Origin: CAYUQT01 sp964446835
GTDB lineage: Bacteria; Planctomycetota; Phycisphaerae; UBA1845; JAFGLZ01
NCBI GenBank assembly: GCA_964446835.1
Contig: CAYUQT010000005.1
Location: 1-64,000, forward strand
DNA length: 64,000 bases
Direction of reading: 5' to 3'
Positions within the stretch are counted from its first letter, which is position 1. Each line of letters begins with the position of its first letter. Both the position numbers and the translations under genes were made by a program. This document shows positions 46,077 to 54,791 of the stretch, one piece after another. Below the pieces are notes generated by a model that made no database searches, was not told the origin of the DNA, and saw nothing but the letters and a program-made list of their open reading frames with translations.

Positions 46077-46977
46077 TGTAGACAAGACCAAAGGACAGGA
46101 TACAGAGAAGAAGGATTTCGGTATCGGAATCCCGATGGAAACCCCGGGCTTCTTTCTCAGAGGCTCCGCCCATCTCGGTTGGGGAATGAAGAACCGCCTC
46201 GCGAGGATCTTCGACCCGACGTCGGGACGAACCGTCATGCTGGCCTTCGACCACGGCTACATCATGGGCCCGACCACCGGACTCGAGCGCATGGACCTTG
46301 CCATCCCCCCCCTCGTGCCCTACGCCGACTGCCTCATGTGTACCCGTGGGGCCCTTCAGAGCTGCGTCGATCCGGCCTCAAACAAGCCCGTCGTGCTGCG
46401 ATCGACCACCGGAGCCACCGTCCTTAAGGAACTGAGCAACGAGGTCATCGGCGTGACGATTGAAGACGCCGTCCGCCTGAACGCCGCCTGCGTGACCGCC
46501 CAGGGATATGTCGGGGCCCCGGGAGAAAAAGAATCGCTGACCAATCTGGGCTATCTCATCAGCGAAGGCAATCGCTACGGCATCCCCACCCTCGGCGTCA
46601 CCGCCGTCGGCAAGGACATGGTCCGCGACGCCCGCTATCTCGGACTCGCCTGCCGTGTCATGGCCGAACTCGGCGTCCACTACGTCAAGACCTACTACTG
46701 CGAACCGGACTTCGACGAGGTCGTTGCGGGCTGCCCCGTGCCGATCGTCATCGCCGGTGGCAAGAAGATCCCCGAAAAGGATGCCCTGAATATGGCCTAC
46801 AAGGCCATCGATCAAGGCGCCCTCGGCGTCGACATGGGCCGGAACATCTTCTGTGCCGACGATCCCGTCGCCATGATCCAGGCGGTCCGCGCCGTGGTCC
46901 ACAAGAACGAGAAGCCCGACAAGGCACTCGACATGTACCACACGCTCATGGGCGAGCGGGCACGCAAAAAGTGTTGA
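46069..46977 (+). CDS. LsrF/DhnA-type class I aldolase
   Basis: 302 residues from a TTG with AAGGAG ten bases upstream, overlapping dhaL. The whole chain follows LsrF: LGWGMKNRLARIFDP, TVMLAFDHGYIMGPTTGLER, DCLMCTRGAL, VGKDMVRDARY, VKTYYCEPDF (Schiff-base Lys) and PIVIAGGKKIPE, then GVDMGRNIF. LsrF cleaves the phosphorylated autoinducer-2 derivative; close relatives are fructose-1,6-bisphosphate aldolases. No lsrK, lsrG or AI-2 transporter is nearby. With dhaKL alongside, cleavage or formation of a ketose phosphate is the better guess. Confidence 0.88.
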   Translation: MPDVDKTKGQDTEKKDFGIGIPMETPGFFLRGSAHLGWGMKNRLARIFDPTSGRTVMLAFDHGYIMGPTTGLERMDLAIPPLVPYADCLMCTRGALQSCVDPASNKPVVLRSTTGATVLKELSNEVIGVTIEDAVRLNAACVTAQGYVGAPGEKESLTNLGYLISEGNRYGIPTLGVTAVGKDMVRDARYLGLACRVMAELGVHYVKTYYCEPDFDEVVAGCPVPIVIAGGKKIPEKDALNMAYKAIDQGALGVDMGRNIFCADDPVAMIQAVRAVVHKNEKPDKALDMYHTLMGERARKKC

Positions 46978-47015
46978 AGACTACTTACGGCGAGTCACAC
47001 AAACGGAGGTAACTC

Positions 47016-47714
47016 ATGAGTGATATGAACCGTCGCGAAATGTTGGGCGGTCTGGTCGCGGGGGCTGCCGCCTCCGGCCTGATCATCAATGTCGACAGCG
47101 CCTTGGGCGCTTCGGAGGAATCCAAAATGGGCAAGAAGAAACTGCGCACCTTCAAGAACGAAGAATTCTATACGCCTGAAGGCAAGTTCAACGTCGCCGC
47201 CGCCAAGAAGGCCTACTACGAGATGATGGAATACTACGACTACCCGGTCGTTCCGCGTCTCAAGACCGACGACTTCTGGACGCTCGATTTCGGTCTCGGC
47301 AAGTTCATGGAAGTCGGCATGGCCGGCATCTTCTGGATCAACAATAAGGAACACAACTACTTCGGCCACGAGATCTACCTGCTGCCCGGACAGATGATCC
47401 CCGAGCACGCCCACATGAAGACCGATGATGCAGGTCCCAAGCTCGAGGGCTGGCACGTCCGCCACGGCATGGTCTACATCTACGGTGAGGGCGAACCCAC
47501 CGCCGGCGTCAACGAGCGCATCCCGCAGACCCACAAGGACTGTGCGGTCGCCCGCACCGAGAAGATCCTCCGCCCCGGCGAGTGCGCCTGCCTCAACGCC
47601 GCCGAGAAGAAGCACTGGATGAAGGCCGGGCCCGAAGGGGCCATCGTCACCGAATATGCCACCTATCACGATGGCAAGGGACTCCGCTTCAGCCATCCCG
47701 ACGTGAAGTTCTAA
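47016..47714 (+). CDS. Tat-exported cupin, D-lyxose isomerase-like
   Basis: 232 residues with GGAGG before the ATG. The N-terminus NRREMLGGLVAGAAASGL is a twin-arginine signal, and cleavage is expected near residue 35. The mature part is a cupin: HNYFGHEIYLLPGQMIPEHAHMK supplies metal His/Glu ligands, and WHVRHGMVYIYGEG and HWMKAGPEGAIVTEYATYHDG follow. This pattern is that of D-lyxose/D-mannose ketol-isomerases. Export of a sugar isomerase away from a cytoplasmic kinase and aldolase is odd, so the protein may have a different role. A strong terminator follows 35 bp after the stop. Confidence 0.75.
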   Translation: MSDMNRREMLGGLVAGAAASGLIINVDSALGASEESKMGKKKLRTFKNEEFYTPEGKFNVAAAKKAYYEMMEYYDYPVVPRLKTDDFWTLDFGLGKFMEVGMAGIFWINNKEHNYFGHEIYLLPGQMIPEHAHMKTDDAGPKLEGWHVRHGMVYIYGEGEPTAGVNERIPQTHKDCAVARTEKILRPGECACLNAAEKKHWMKAGPEGAIVTEYATYHDGKGLRFSHPDVKF

Positions 47715-47748
47715 GGCCGGGCTGTCCGGAACCCCGAATGCAAGCGAA

Positions 47749-47790
47749 ACGGCCGCGCGACGCTCTCCAGGGCATCGCGCGGCCGTTTTC
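47749..47790 (+). terminator. Rho-independent terminator of the dhaK operon
   Basis: A 12-bp perfect stem ACGGCCGCGCGA (47749-47760) with TCGCGCGGCCGT (47775-47786), a 14-base loop, then TTTCTTCCTT. It separates the operon from the convergent dedA gene. Confidence 0.85.
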
Positions 47791-47815
47791 TTCCTTCGCC
47801 CCCTGAGGTCAGCCG

Positions 47816-48421
47816 TCACGCCTGCGGCTTCGTGTCCTCCGCAGCCTTCGACCGCCCAGCCCAGAAGTTCCCCCGATGCCGAAGCCACTCAATCCCCCAG
47901 TACGCCACCCCCAACAGGATCAGCAGCAACACCACGATCATCTCGTACCGCTTGACGTCCGACAGGACAAGCTCCACCGTGTGCCCGAAAAGATAGCCCG
48001 CCGCCCCGACTACCACCGACCAGAGCACCGCCCCCACCGCGTTCAGAAAGGCAAAGCGGACCGGACTCAGCCCGATCGCCCCCAGCAGCACCGGCGTGAT
48101 ATTGCGAACACCGTAGATGAACCGAAACCCTACGCTGATCGCCATCTGATGGCGGACGAGCTGACGGCTGACCCAGTTCGCCCGCTCCCGCATCCTGGGC
48201 CGTTTCTTGATGAAGCCCCGCCCTTTGACGCGACCCACGAAAAACCAGGTCTGATCCCCGATCATCGAGCCGATAATCGCCACCACGATGACCCACGGCA
48301 GGCTCAGATACCCGCGAAAGGCGGCGTACCCGGCCAATACCAGAATCGTCTCTCCCTCCAGGATCGTGCCCAGCAGCAATGCCGGATACCCGTAGGTTTG
48401 AACGAGTGTTTCAATCGACAT
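47816..48421 (-). CDS. DedA-family membrane protein
   Basis: 201 residues with about five membrane segments. The DedA/SNARE-associated signature is present: YPALLLGTILEGETILVLAGYAA (in part), IIGSMIGDQTWFFVGR, GFRFIYGVRNITPVLLGAIG and FAFLNAVGAVLWSVVVGAAGY. The Glu and Arg residues noted as essential in DedA homologues are there. Family members are linked to undecaprenyl-phosphate or phospholipid flipping and to membrane potential. The C-terminal 20 residues are charged and cytoplasmic. It appears to be a single-gene unit. Confidence 0.88.
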   Translation of the reverse strand: MSIETLVQTYGYPALLLGTILEGETILVLAGYAAFRGYLSLPWVIVVAIIGSMIGDQTWFFVGRVKGRGFIKKRPRMRERANWVSRQLVRHQMAISVGFRFIYGVRNITPVLLGAIGLSPVRFAFLNAVGAVLWSVVVGAAGYLFGHTVELVLSDVKRYEMIVVLLLILLGVAYWGIEWLRHRGNFWAGRSKAAEDTKPQA

Positions 48422-48497
48422 GGGTCATTCCGACTATCGGCCGACCGGCTGAAGGACGGTATCTGTCACCCGAGCACAAACTCCTCGCCTCGCAGCC

Positions 48498-49313
48498 CTA
48501 CACTGCCTCGTCCTTGAACGTGCGGCCCGCCGAATCGCCCATCACGCCGCGGATGTGATCCAGATCGCTCTGAGTCCCGTGCAGCATCGATCGCAGATCC
48601 GTGCTGTGGATCAGCATGTTCACGCCCCACCGCATCCATTCGATCTCGCGATCCAGCTCGTGCCAGAAGAAATGCGCCGCCGCTCCGATCGATCGCTGAC
48701 GCGCCGACTCCACGATGCCCCGAGTCGCCGCGCTGAACGCGGCATCCGCGTAGTCCTCCGGCTTCCCCAGATTCACCGACAGATCGTGCGGACCGAGCTG
48801 CACCGCATCCAGACCCTTCACCGACAGCAGTTCCGGCAGGACGTCGATCGCCGGCTGACTCTCAATGTTGATGATAGCCACACCGTTGGCGTTGTGCTTC
48901 TCCAGATAGGCCCGGCACTCCGAAGACGGCGCCCGGTCCCGAAGAACCAGATCGTCCAGCCTCTTCCCTTTCAACGGACGGTACTTGACCGCCCCCACCA
49001 GATCGCGAACCTCCTCGACCCGCTCGACATAGGGGAAGATCACCCCATGCGCCCCGCCGTCGATCGCCATCGACGCCAGCGCCGCATTCGGCTCCGGAAC
49101 CCGAACGATCGGCGCCAGCCCCAGTGCCGAAAACGTCTGGCACATCCACGCCACCGTCTCGCGGTCGAGGGCGATGTGCTCGGTGTCGATGAATACGAAG
49201 TCGATCGGAAGGGCTTTCATGGCCGCCGGCCATCGCGTCGACGGAGACAACACCGCCGCGCCGTAGACGCGCCGTTCGGAATGTATCGCTTCTCGAACTT
49301 CTTTGCCCGTCAT
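48498..49313 (-). CDS. HpcH/HpaI-type class II aldolase
   Basis: About 271 residues from the ATG at 49313 (GGGGCGG upstream); 49349 is an alternative. FVFIDTEHIALDRETVAWM contains the acidic base-pair motif. IVRVPEPNAALASMAIDGGAHGVIFPYVE is the conserved Arg and Gly-rich region, and IINIESQPAI carries the metal Glu. LDAVQLGPHDLSVNLG is also standard. Family enzymes cleave 4-hydroxy-2-keto acids to pyruvate plus an aldehyde. The substrate is unknown. It ends 77 bp from the dedA start and begins 85 bp from the mlaD stop, on the same strand. Confidence 0.88.
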   Translation of the reverse strand: MTGKEVREAIHSERRVYGAAVLSPSTRWPAAMKALPIDFVFIDTEHIALDRETVAWMCQTFSALGLAPIVRVPEPNAALASMAIDGGAHGVIFPYVERVEEVRDLVGAVKYRPLKGKRLDDLVLRDRAPSSECRAYLEKHNANGVAIINIESQPAIDVLPELLSVKGLDAVQLGPHDLSVNLGKPEDYADAAFSAATRGIVESARQRSIGAAAHFFWHELDREIEWMRWGVNMLIHSTDLRSMLHGTQSDLDHIRGVMGDSAGRTFKDEAV

Positions 49314-49397
49314 GATCCGCCCCGCGCTCCCCGTCGGAACGACACGCATCGTGCCGCCCGCCGCCTGATCGGCCGCCGCAGAAAACGCTTCCCAACC

Positions 49398-50504
49398 CTA
49401 TTTGAGCAACCCCATCCCCTTGACGTTCAACCCCTCTCGCTGCCACTGCTTCACGAGATTGGCCATGTCTTCGATCCCCTGCTGAAGGCGCTTCATCGTG
49501 ATGACCATCGAATCGTAGAGCTCGGCGTCGTTCAGGAACTTGCCCGCCGAACCCTTGCCCTCGGCCATGTTCCGGCTGATCGACTCGAGCTGGTCGAAAA
49601 ACCGTCCCAGCTTCTCCGCATCGTCGACAACCACCCGGCTGATCTTCTCGAGCTGGGCATTGGCGTTGTCGGCCGTCTTGTTCAGTTTGCCGGTTAGTTC
49701 CTTCGCGTCCTCTGCCACGAACTTCGCTTGGCTGGCCACCTTCTTGAGATCGTCCATCACCACCTTGCCCTTTTCGGACATGTCCCGGATGTTCGCCAGC
49801 GCTATCCGAACGTTGTCCTTGCTGTTCGGATCCGCGACGATCTCGTTGAAGTGCTTCAACGCCGAATCCAGCCGCTGTACCGCCGTGTGCAGGTTCGCCG
49901 ACATCTTCTTGCCGCCCACCTGCGGATTGTCCACCAGCTCCAGGTCCCTGGGCTGGAACAAGCCATGGAGATCCGTGGCCACCGGAGTCAGCGCCTCGGC
50001 CAGGTTCCCGATCTGGCTGCTGGCCTTCTGAAGCGTCGCCACCACGTCCCGCGGGAAGAGCGACTCGAACGCGCTGACCATCTCACCCATCAACGGAACG
50101 CTGCCGTCCGTCGGCACAAAATCCTTGGCCGGATCCAGCGGCACTATGACCTTCACCAGCGGGCGGGCGAATCCGATCGCCGAAAGCTCCACGGTGACAC
50201 GCGAGCCCTTCGGCACCCGCCACTTCTCCTGTATCTGCAGCTCCAACTGCACACCCTGCTCGGGCTGCTGCTCGTTGCGGAAGCCGATCCTCCCGATGTT
50301 GCCGACCCGCACGCCCTTCATGTACACGGGGTCCCCCTCGATCAGCATCTCCACATGGCTGAAGAACACCGGCACGGAGTACGTTCGTCCGCCGATCAGC
50401 CATGTCGGGGCCTCGCCGAACATGATGACCAGCCAGGTCAGCCCCAGCAGGCCACCCACCAGAAACAAGCCCACCATCGTGTTGCGACGCCGTTCGTTCG
50501 TCAT
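49398..50504 (-). CDS. mlaD: MlaD-like MCE-domain protein
   Basis: 368 residues. One N-terminal membrane helix (VGLFLVGGLLGLTWLVIMF) is followed by a single MCE domain (YSVPVFFSHVEMLIEGDPVYMKGVRVG in part, then RVTVELSAIGFARPLVKVIVP). The last 210 residues are long amphipathic helices (KLNKTADNANAQLEKI), longer than in E. coli MlaD, which could form a tube or needle. It is the periplasmic lipid-binding part of an Mla-type transporter with the ATPase and permease encoded just upstream (gap of 4 bp to mlaF). Confidence 0.88.
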   Translation of the reverse strand: MTNERRRNTMVGLFLVGGLLGLTWLVIMFGEAPTWLIGGRTYSVPVFFSHVEMLIEGDPVYMKGVRVGNIGRIGFRNEQQPEQGVQLELQIQEKWRVPKGSRVTVELSAIGFARPLVKVIVPLDPAKDFVPTDGSVPLMGEMVSAFESLFPRDVVATLQKASSQIGNLAEALTPVATDLHGLFQPRDLELVDNPQVGGKKMSANLHTAVQRLDSALKHFNEIVADPNSKDNVRIALANIRDMSEKGKVVMDDLKKVASQAKFVAEDAKELTGKLNKTADNANAQLEKISRVVVDDAEKLGRFFDQLESISRNMAEGKGSAGKFLNDAELYDSMVITMKRLQQGIEDMANLVKQWQREGLNVKGMGLLK

Positions 50505-50508
50505 CCTC

Positions 50509-51333
50509 TCAGCTTCCCTTCAACGGAGCGAGGTCTTCCTCATCGGCACGACCGGTGATAAACCGCTGGACACGCGGGTCCGAACTGGCACGAACCTCTT
50601 CGGGCGATCCGTCCGATATGAACTGGCCCTGGTGCAGCATCAAAATCCGATCCCCAACCTTGTACGCGCTGGACATATCGTGCGTGACCACCACACTGGT
50701 CACCCCCAACTCACCCTGAAGCCGGCGGATCAGTTCATTGATCACGTCCGACCGCACCGGGTCCAGACCCGTCGTCGGTTCATCGTACAAGATCACTTCC
50801 GGATCCAGAGAGATTGCCCTCGCCAACGCCACCCGCTTCTTCTGACCGCCCGACAGCTCGGCCGGCTTCTTCCCCTGAATGCCGTTCAACCCCACCAGCG
50901 ACAGCTTGTGCGCCACCTTCTCGTCGATCTCCGACCGGCTCAGAGCCGTGTGCTCCCTCAGCGGAAAACCCACGTTCTCTGCCACGGTCATCGAATCGAA
51001 CAGCGCACCCATCTGAAACAGAAACCCGAACCGCTTCCGCAACTCCACAAGATCCACGTAGCTCAGGTCCTGAACACGGACGCGCTGACCGTCAAACGCC
51101 CCGGCCGACTGAAACCACACGTCCCCCTGATCCGGTCTCATCAACCCGATGATGTGCTTGAGCGTCACGCTCTTGCCCACACCGGATTCCCCGATGATCA
51201 CCGTCGTCTGGCCGCGCATCAGCTTCAGATTCACGCCGCTGAGCACCTGTAGACTGCCCAGACGCTTGTACACGTCTGAGAGTTCCACGATCACACGGCC
51301 GTTGGAGGTTGTCGCCTCGTTGTCTTTCACCAT
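50509..51333 (-). CDS. mlaF: MlaF-like ABC transporter ATPase
   Basis: 274 residues from the ATG at 51333. Walker A GESGVGKS, Q-loop FQMGALFDSMTVAENVGFPL, signature LSGGQKKRVALARA, Walker B VILYDEPTTGLDP and H-loop VVVTHDM are all intact. The GALFDS/NVGFPLRE wording is characteristic of the Mla/Ttg2 lipid-transport ATPases rather than generic importers. It powers phospholipid movement between inner and outer membranes with MlaE and MlaD. The mlaC, mlaB and mlaA partners are not in the window. Confidence 0.92.
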   Translation of the reverse strand: MVKDNEATTSNGRVIVELSDVYKRLGSLQVLSGVNLKLMRGQTTVIIGESGVGKSVTLKHIIGLMRPDQGDVWFQSAGAFDGQRVRVQDLSYVDLVELRKRFGFLFQMGALFDSMTVAENVGFPLREHTALSRSEIDEKVAHKLSLVGLNGIQGKKPAELSGGQKKRVALARAISLDPEVILYDEPTTGLDPVRSDVINELIRRLQGELGVTSVVVTHDMSSAYKVGDRILMLHQGQFISDGSPEEVRASSDPRVQRFITGRADEEDLAPLKGS

Positions 51334-51385
51334 GAAGTCCCAACTCACCTCGCCGGGTCCCACGCCACCGTCGGAACCCTTGCCT

Positions 51386-52204
51386 CTAGAGCAGCGGCTT
51401 GACGCCCCAGATGAATTCGTACAGGCTCCGGAACACCAGGATCAGTTGGAAATCGATCACCAGAATCGCGATGAAGCTCGCCACGAATGACTGTGTGCAG
51501 GCCCGGCCCACACCTTCGGCCCCGTGGCCGCAGGTAAATCCCTTGTAGCAACTGATCAACGCGATCGCCGCCCCGAAAAACACGCTCTTGGACAGCCCCG
51601 TGAACAGGTCCCAGTTCTCCAACACCATCTCCGTGTACCACCAGTACGGATCCGACTGAAGATCGAAGATCTTCACCGAAATGAACCACCCACCCAGCGC
51701 GCCCATCACGTCGCAGTACAGCGTCAGAAACGGCGTCAGCAGTACACACGCCAGGAACCGCGGAACCACCAGATACCGGATCGGATCGGCGCCCATGCAG
51801 CGAAGCGCATCGATCTGCTCCGTCACGTTCATCGTGCCCAGTTCGGCCGCCAAGGCCCCGCCCACGCGCCCCGCAAGCATGGTCCCCGCCAGAACCGGCC
51901 CCAGCTCCCGTACCACCGCCAGATTCACCAGCACCCCGATCTGGTCGCCCAGACCCACCGAAATCAACTGGACGATGGCCTCCGCCGCAAGCACGAATCC
52001 CACGAACAAGCCCGTCACCAGAACCACCGGCACGCTGCGGGTGCCCACCTCAAAGAACTGCGGCAGCACCAGCGCGAAGTTCCGAGGATTCACCATCCCC
52101 GCCACCAGCCAGAAAAGCGTGCGCCAGCAGAAGACGCCGAAGTTCCCGAACGAAGCCAGGGTATTCAGAACGCTTTCGCCCAATCTGGCCACCGGACTTA
52201 GCAT
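51386..52204 (-). CDS. mlaE: MlaE-like permease
   Basis: 272 residues from the ATG at 52204 (AGGACGG upstream). The permease signature VRELGPVLAGTMLAGRVGGALAAELGTM (split) and EQIDALRCMGADPIRYLVVPRFLA is the conserved core of MlaE. Five to six membrane helices surround it, ending in FVASFIAILVIDFQLILVF. It is the first gene of the mlaE-F-D unit, and gene order and strand fit co-transcription. The presence of such a system supports a two-membrane cell envelope. Confidence 0.92.
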   Translation of the reverse strand: MLSPVARLGESVLNTLASFGNFGVFCWRTLFWLVAGMVNPRNFALVLPQFFEVGTRSVPVVLVTGLFVGFVLAAEAIVQLISVGLGDQIGVLVNLAVVRELGPVLAGTMLAGRVGGALAAELGTMNVTEQIDALRCMGADPIRYLVVPRFLACVLLTPFLTLYCDVMGALGGWFISVKIFDLQSDPYWWYTEMVLENWDLFTGLSKSVFFGAAIALISCYKGFTCGHGAEGVGRACTQSFVASFIAILVIDFQLILVFRSLYEFIWGVKPLL

Positions 52205-52515
52205 CACCGTCCTCACGAACGCGGATTACGCACACCACGCGCCCTACCGACCGCCGCTCGGCGCCCTGACGCATCCCCAAACCAATTCTTGTAGCTTTGT
52301 GGGGCAGGCATGTCAATGAATGCGGCGTGAGGAACACTCCCCCGCGAGAACCTGCCGGGGAGCCTCCAAACCACCGCCCCTTGAACCGCACCGCCCTGAC
52401 AGAAAGACAGCCTGCAAGCCGCCCACAACCACCGGCCGATTCCCGTCATGTTTCAGACGAATCGACACGCGGTGGGCCTCCCGCCCCGAGCCCGCTTCTC
52501 CAGCACAACACCCCC

Positions 52516-53088
52516 TTACCCCAGCCGTTCGCTCAGCCACAAAATATTGGCCGCTAGATCGTCCAGGGTCTGCAACGCCTCACTATCCTGACCGATGTCC
52601 CCTTCCTTCAGGCCTTGCCCGACGTTCCAGTAGCTGCTCCCCGGAACGATCATCCCGTTGATGAGGAACCACATGTTCAGCTCGGCAAATGTCAACAATC
52701 GGCCGGCCCGCCGCGCCGGAACCACCGACGCACCGATCTTGCGAGACAGGAACTTGTCCGACACACGGTGGACGAACCCCACCCGATCGATGTACATCTT
52801 CATCTGCCCGGTCATCGAACCGAAATACACCGGCGAGCCCAGCAGAACCACACCCGCTGCGGCCGTCCGATCGATCAGCCCGTTCATGTCGTCCACATAC
52901 CCGTGGCACTTCCGGTCCTTCTTCTTGGCGCACTGATAGCACGCCGAACACGGCGAGAGGTCCATGCCGTGCAGAAACACCTCATCGATCTCGTGCCCGG
53001 CCTTCGCCAGAATGTCGCACACCCGCCGAAGCATCTGCCGGGTGTTCCCCTCCCGACGCGGACTCCCACACACGCTGAGTACTTTCAT
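52516..53088 (-). CDS. NADPH-dependent FMN reductase-like flavoprotein with Cys motif
   Basis: 190 residues from the ATG at 53088 with GGAGAG upstream. The flavodoxin-like fold begins KVLSVCGSPRREGNTRQML (FMN phosphate loop), and GVVLLGSPVYFGSMTGQMKMYIDR is the second flavin loop. Between them lies CSACYQCAKKKDRKC, a four-Cys motif common in iron-sulfur flavoproteins and related oxidoreductases that may bind an Fe-S cluster. The electron donor and partner are unknown. It is followed on the same strand by mlaE after a 311-bp gap containing no recognised gene. Confidence 0.85.
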   Translation of the reverse strand: MKVLSVCGSPRREGNTRQMLRRVCDILAKAGHEIDEVFLHGMDLSPCSACYQCAKKKDRKCHGYVDDMNGLIDRTAAAGVVLLGSPVYFGSMTGQMKMYIDRVGFVHRVSDKFLSRKIGASVVPARRAGRLLTFAELNMWFLINGMIVPGSSYWNVGQGLKEGDIGQDSEALQTLDDLAANILWLSERLG

Positions 53089-53159
53089 CGCGAACTCTCC
53101 AGATTCTCGATCCGTTGTCACATACGAACACGGCCGCCCCCCAACGGCCCCATCCGCCG

Positions 53160-54743
53160 CTATTTCTTCTCACTCAGCAACGTCTTGGCGTACCCGCTGA
53201 GCTGGGCATCTCGATCTTCCGCCGCCTTGCGAACCAGCGCCATCGCCGTATCCGCCCCGGCCATCACCAATCCTCGCAACGCGGCAATCCGAACCGCCGT
53301 CGATTCACTCTCATGATACAAACCCTGATACACGGCGACCGCCTCTTGCCCCTTGCCACTGCCGACAAGCTGATCCGCAGCACGAATCAACCCGTCAACC
53401 ACCGACCGACGCAATCCGGTGGGCGCCCCGTCCTTCGCCGCCGTCAACAGCTTCACCGCCTCGCTGCCGCCGATCTTGCCCAATGCCTCAGCGGCCGCCG
53501 AGGCCGTGCCCTCGTCCTTATCCGCCAACAACGCTCCCAGTGCCGCCACGGCCCTCGCCTCACGCTGCTCGCCAAGCGTATTGATCACCCCGATTCGAAC
53601 CGCACCCTGCGTCCGCGACAGCGCGCCGCACAAGGCCTCACCCGCCGCTGCATCCGGAATCCGCTCCAGGGCGTACCGACCCAGAAACGCCAGCTTCTCA
53701 TCCTCGCCCAGCAGCCGGGCCAGCGCCGGCACCACCTCGCCCCCGCCGATCCGCATGAGCTGCTTGCACACGAACTCCCGACAGGCCAGCGTCGCCTCCG
53801 GGTTCTCGAGCAGGCCGACCAGACGTCGCGTCAGCTCCTTGCGGGCCTCCGCGTTGCCAGCCGTCTCGTTGACCCGCTTCTCCAACACCAGCGCCGCCTG
53901 CCGCGTCTGCCCGTGCTCGTAAGACAGGATATCCTCAAACGCCAGATCCAGAGGCAGAACCTGGCTCTCCTCGAACGCCACCATCGGCCGGTTCGCCGTC
54001 CACCGAACCGCCTGCGCCACCAGATGCCGGTATGCCGGCAGGCTCAACGTCGCCGCCCCGTGCCCCGGCCCTATGAAACAGACACGCGAGTGCCCGTACG
54101 TCTTCACCCACCCGATCGCCTTGTCCCCGCTCAGATGGTCAACCGTCAGAATCACGTGGCTGTCCGGAAGACACACCGTCCCCTTGAACAGCTCGTCCTT
54201 CACCTTGAAGTCCGGCAGCCCCTTAACGATCGGGTGCTCGCCGTCGGCCACGTGAACCGTGTATTCCTGGTCGTGTTTTGCCGCCGAAGGGGCCTGCTCG
54301 CGACCGTCCTCCACCGTCTTGGCGGTATAGAACTTCCCCCCCGCAATCTGCTTGAACTCCGGCCACTTCTGAAACGCCGCCAGGCTGTGGTGAGCCACCA
54401 CCAGTCCAACGCCCTTGTCCATCAGCTTGAGGAAGTTGGCCCGCTGCCGCTCCGATAGGTCCGGCTCCAGCGTGTAAAGCACGATCACATCGTACGGCCA
54501 GTTCCCGACATCCTCGAAAACCTTGCTCTCCTTCTTGATGACCGGATTGACCTTCTCGACCACCGCGCTGATGTCGCGGTGACCCAGCAGCACGCTCAGG
54601 TACTGCCCCTCGTCACCCTCGGCCACCAGCACGACCTTAATCTTCCGACCCTTGCCCCCCTCCGCGGCCACCAGCCCCGCCGACGACGACCAGACCATCA
54701 CGGCTGCCAGAGTCAACAGGGTGAACGAAATGCTCCGCTTCAT
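53160..54743 (-). CDS. Secreted ThuA-domain protein with HEAT repeats
   Basis: 527 residues from the ATG at 54743, with a signal peptide ending near GLVAAEG. The ThuA (trehalose-utilisation, glutamine-amidotransferase-like) domain spans about 35-245: KVVLVAEGDEGQY, YDVIVLYTLEP, GVGLVVAHHSLAAF, GGKFYTA, EHPIVKGLPDFKV and GPGHGAATLSLPAYRHLV. From about 260 on, short Ala/Leu-rich helices (AALGALLADKDEGTASAAAEALGKIGG in part) are HEAT/PBS-like repeats. The combination is frequent in planctomycetes near sugar oxidoreductases, as here. The enzyme activity of ThuA is linked to oxidised disaccharide metabolism. Confidence 0.8.
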   Translation of the reverse strand: MKRSISFTLLTLAAVMVWSSSAGLVAAEGGKGRKIKVVLVAEGDEGQYLSVLLGHRDISAVVEKVNPVIKKESKVFEDVGNWPYDVIVLYTLEPDLSERQRANFLKLMDKGVGLVVAHHSLAAFQKWPEFKQIAGGKFYTAKTVEDGREQAPSAAKHDQEYTVHVADGEHPIVKGLPDFKVKDELFKGTVCLPDSHVILTVDHLSGDKAIGWVKTYGHSRVCFIGPGHGAATLSLPAYRHLVAQAVRWTANRPMVAFEESQVLPLDLAFEDILSYEHGQTRQAALVLEKRVNETAGNAEARKELTRRLVGLLENPEATLACREFVCKQLMRIGGGEVVPALARLLGEDEKLAFLGRYALERIPDAAAGEALCGALSRTQGAVRIGVINTLGEQREARAVAALGALLADKDEGTASAAAEALGKIGGSEAVKLLTAAKDGAPTGLRRSVVDGLIRAADQLVGSGKGQEAVAVYQGLYHESESTAVRIAALRGLVMAGADTAMALVRKAAEDRDAQLSGYAKTLLSEKK

Positions 54744-54791
54744 CGCCACGACCCTCTTCCAGTCCAGTAAGAACTCACGCCCGATCGCTCA

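Noticed and set aside
46069..46977. Autoinducer-2 processing (lsr) locus
   Set aside because: The aldolase resembles LsrF, but lsrK, lsrG, lsrR and the transporter genes are missing, and dhaKL are its operon partners.
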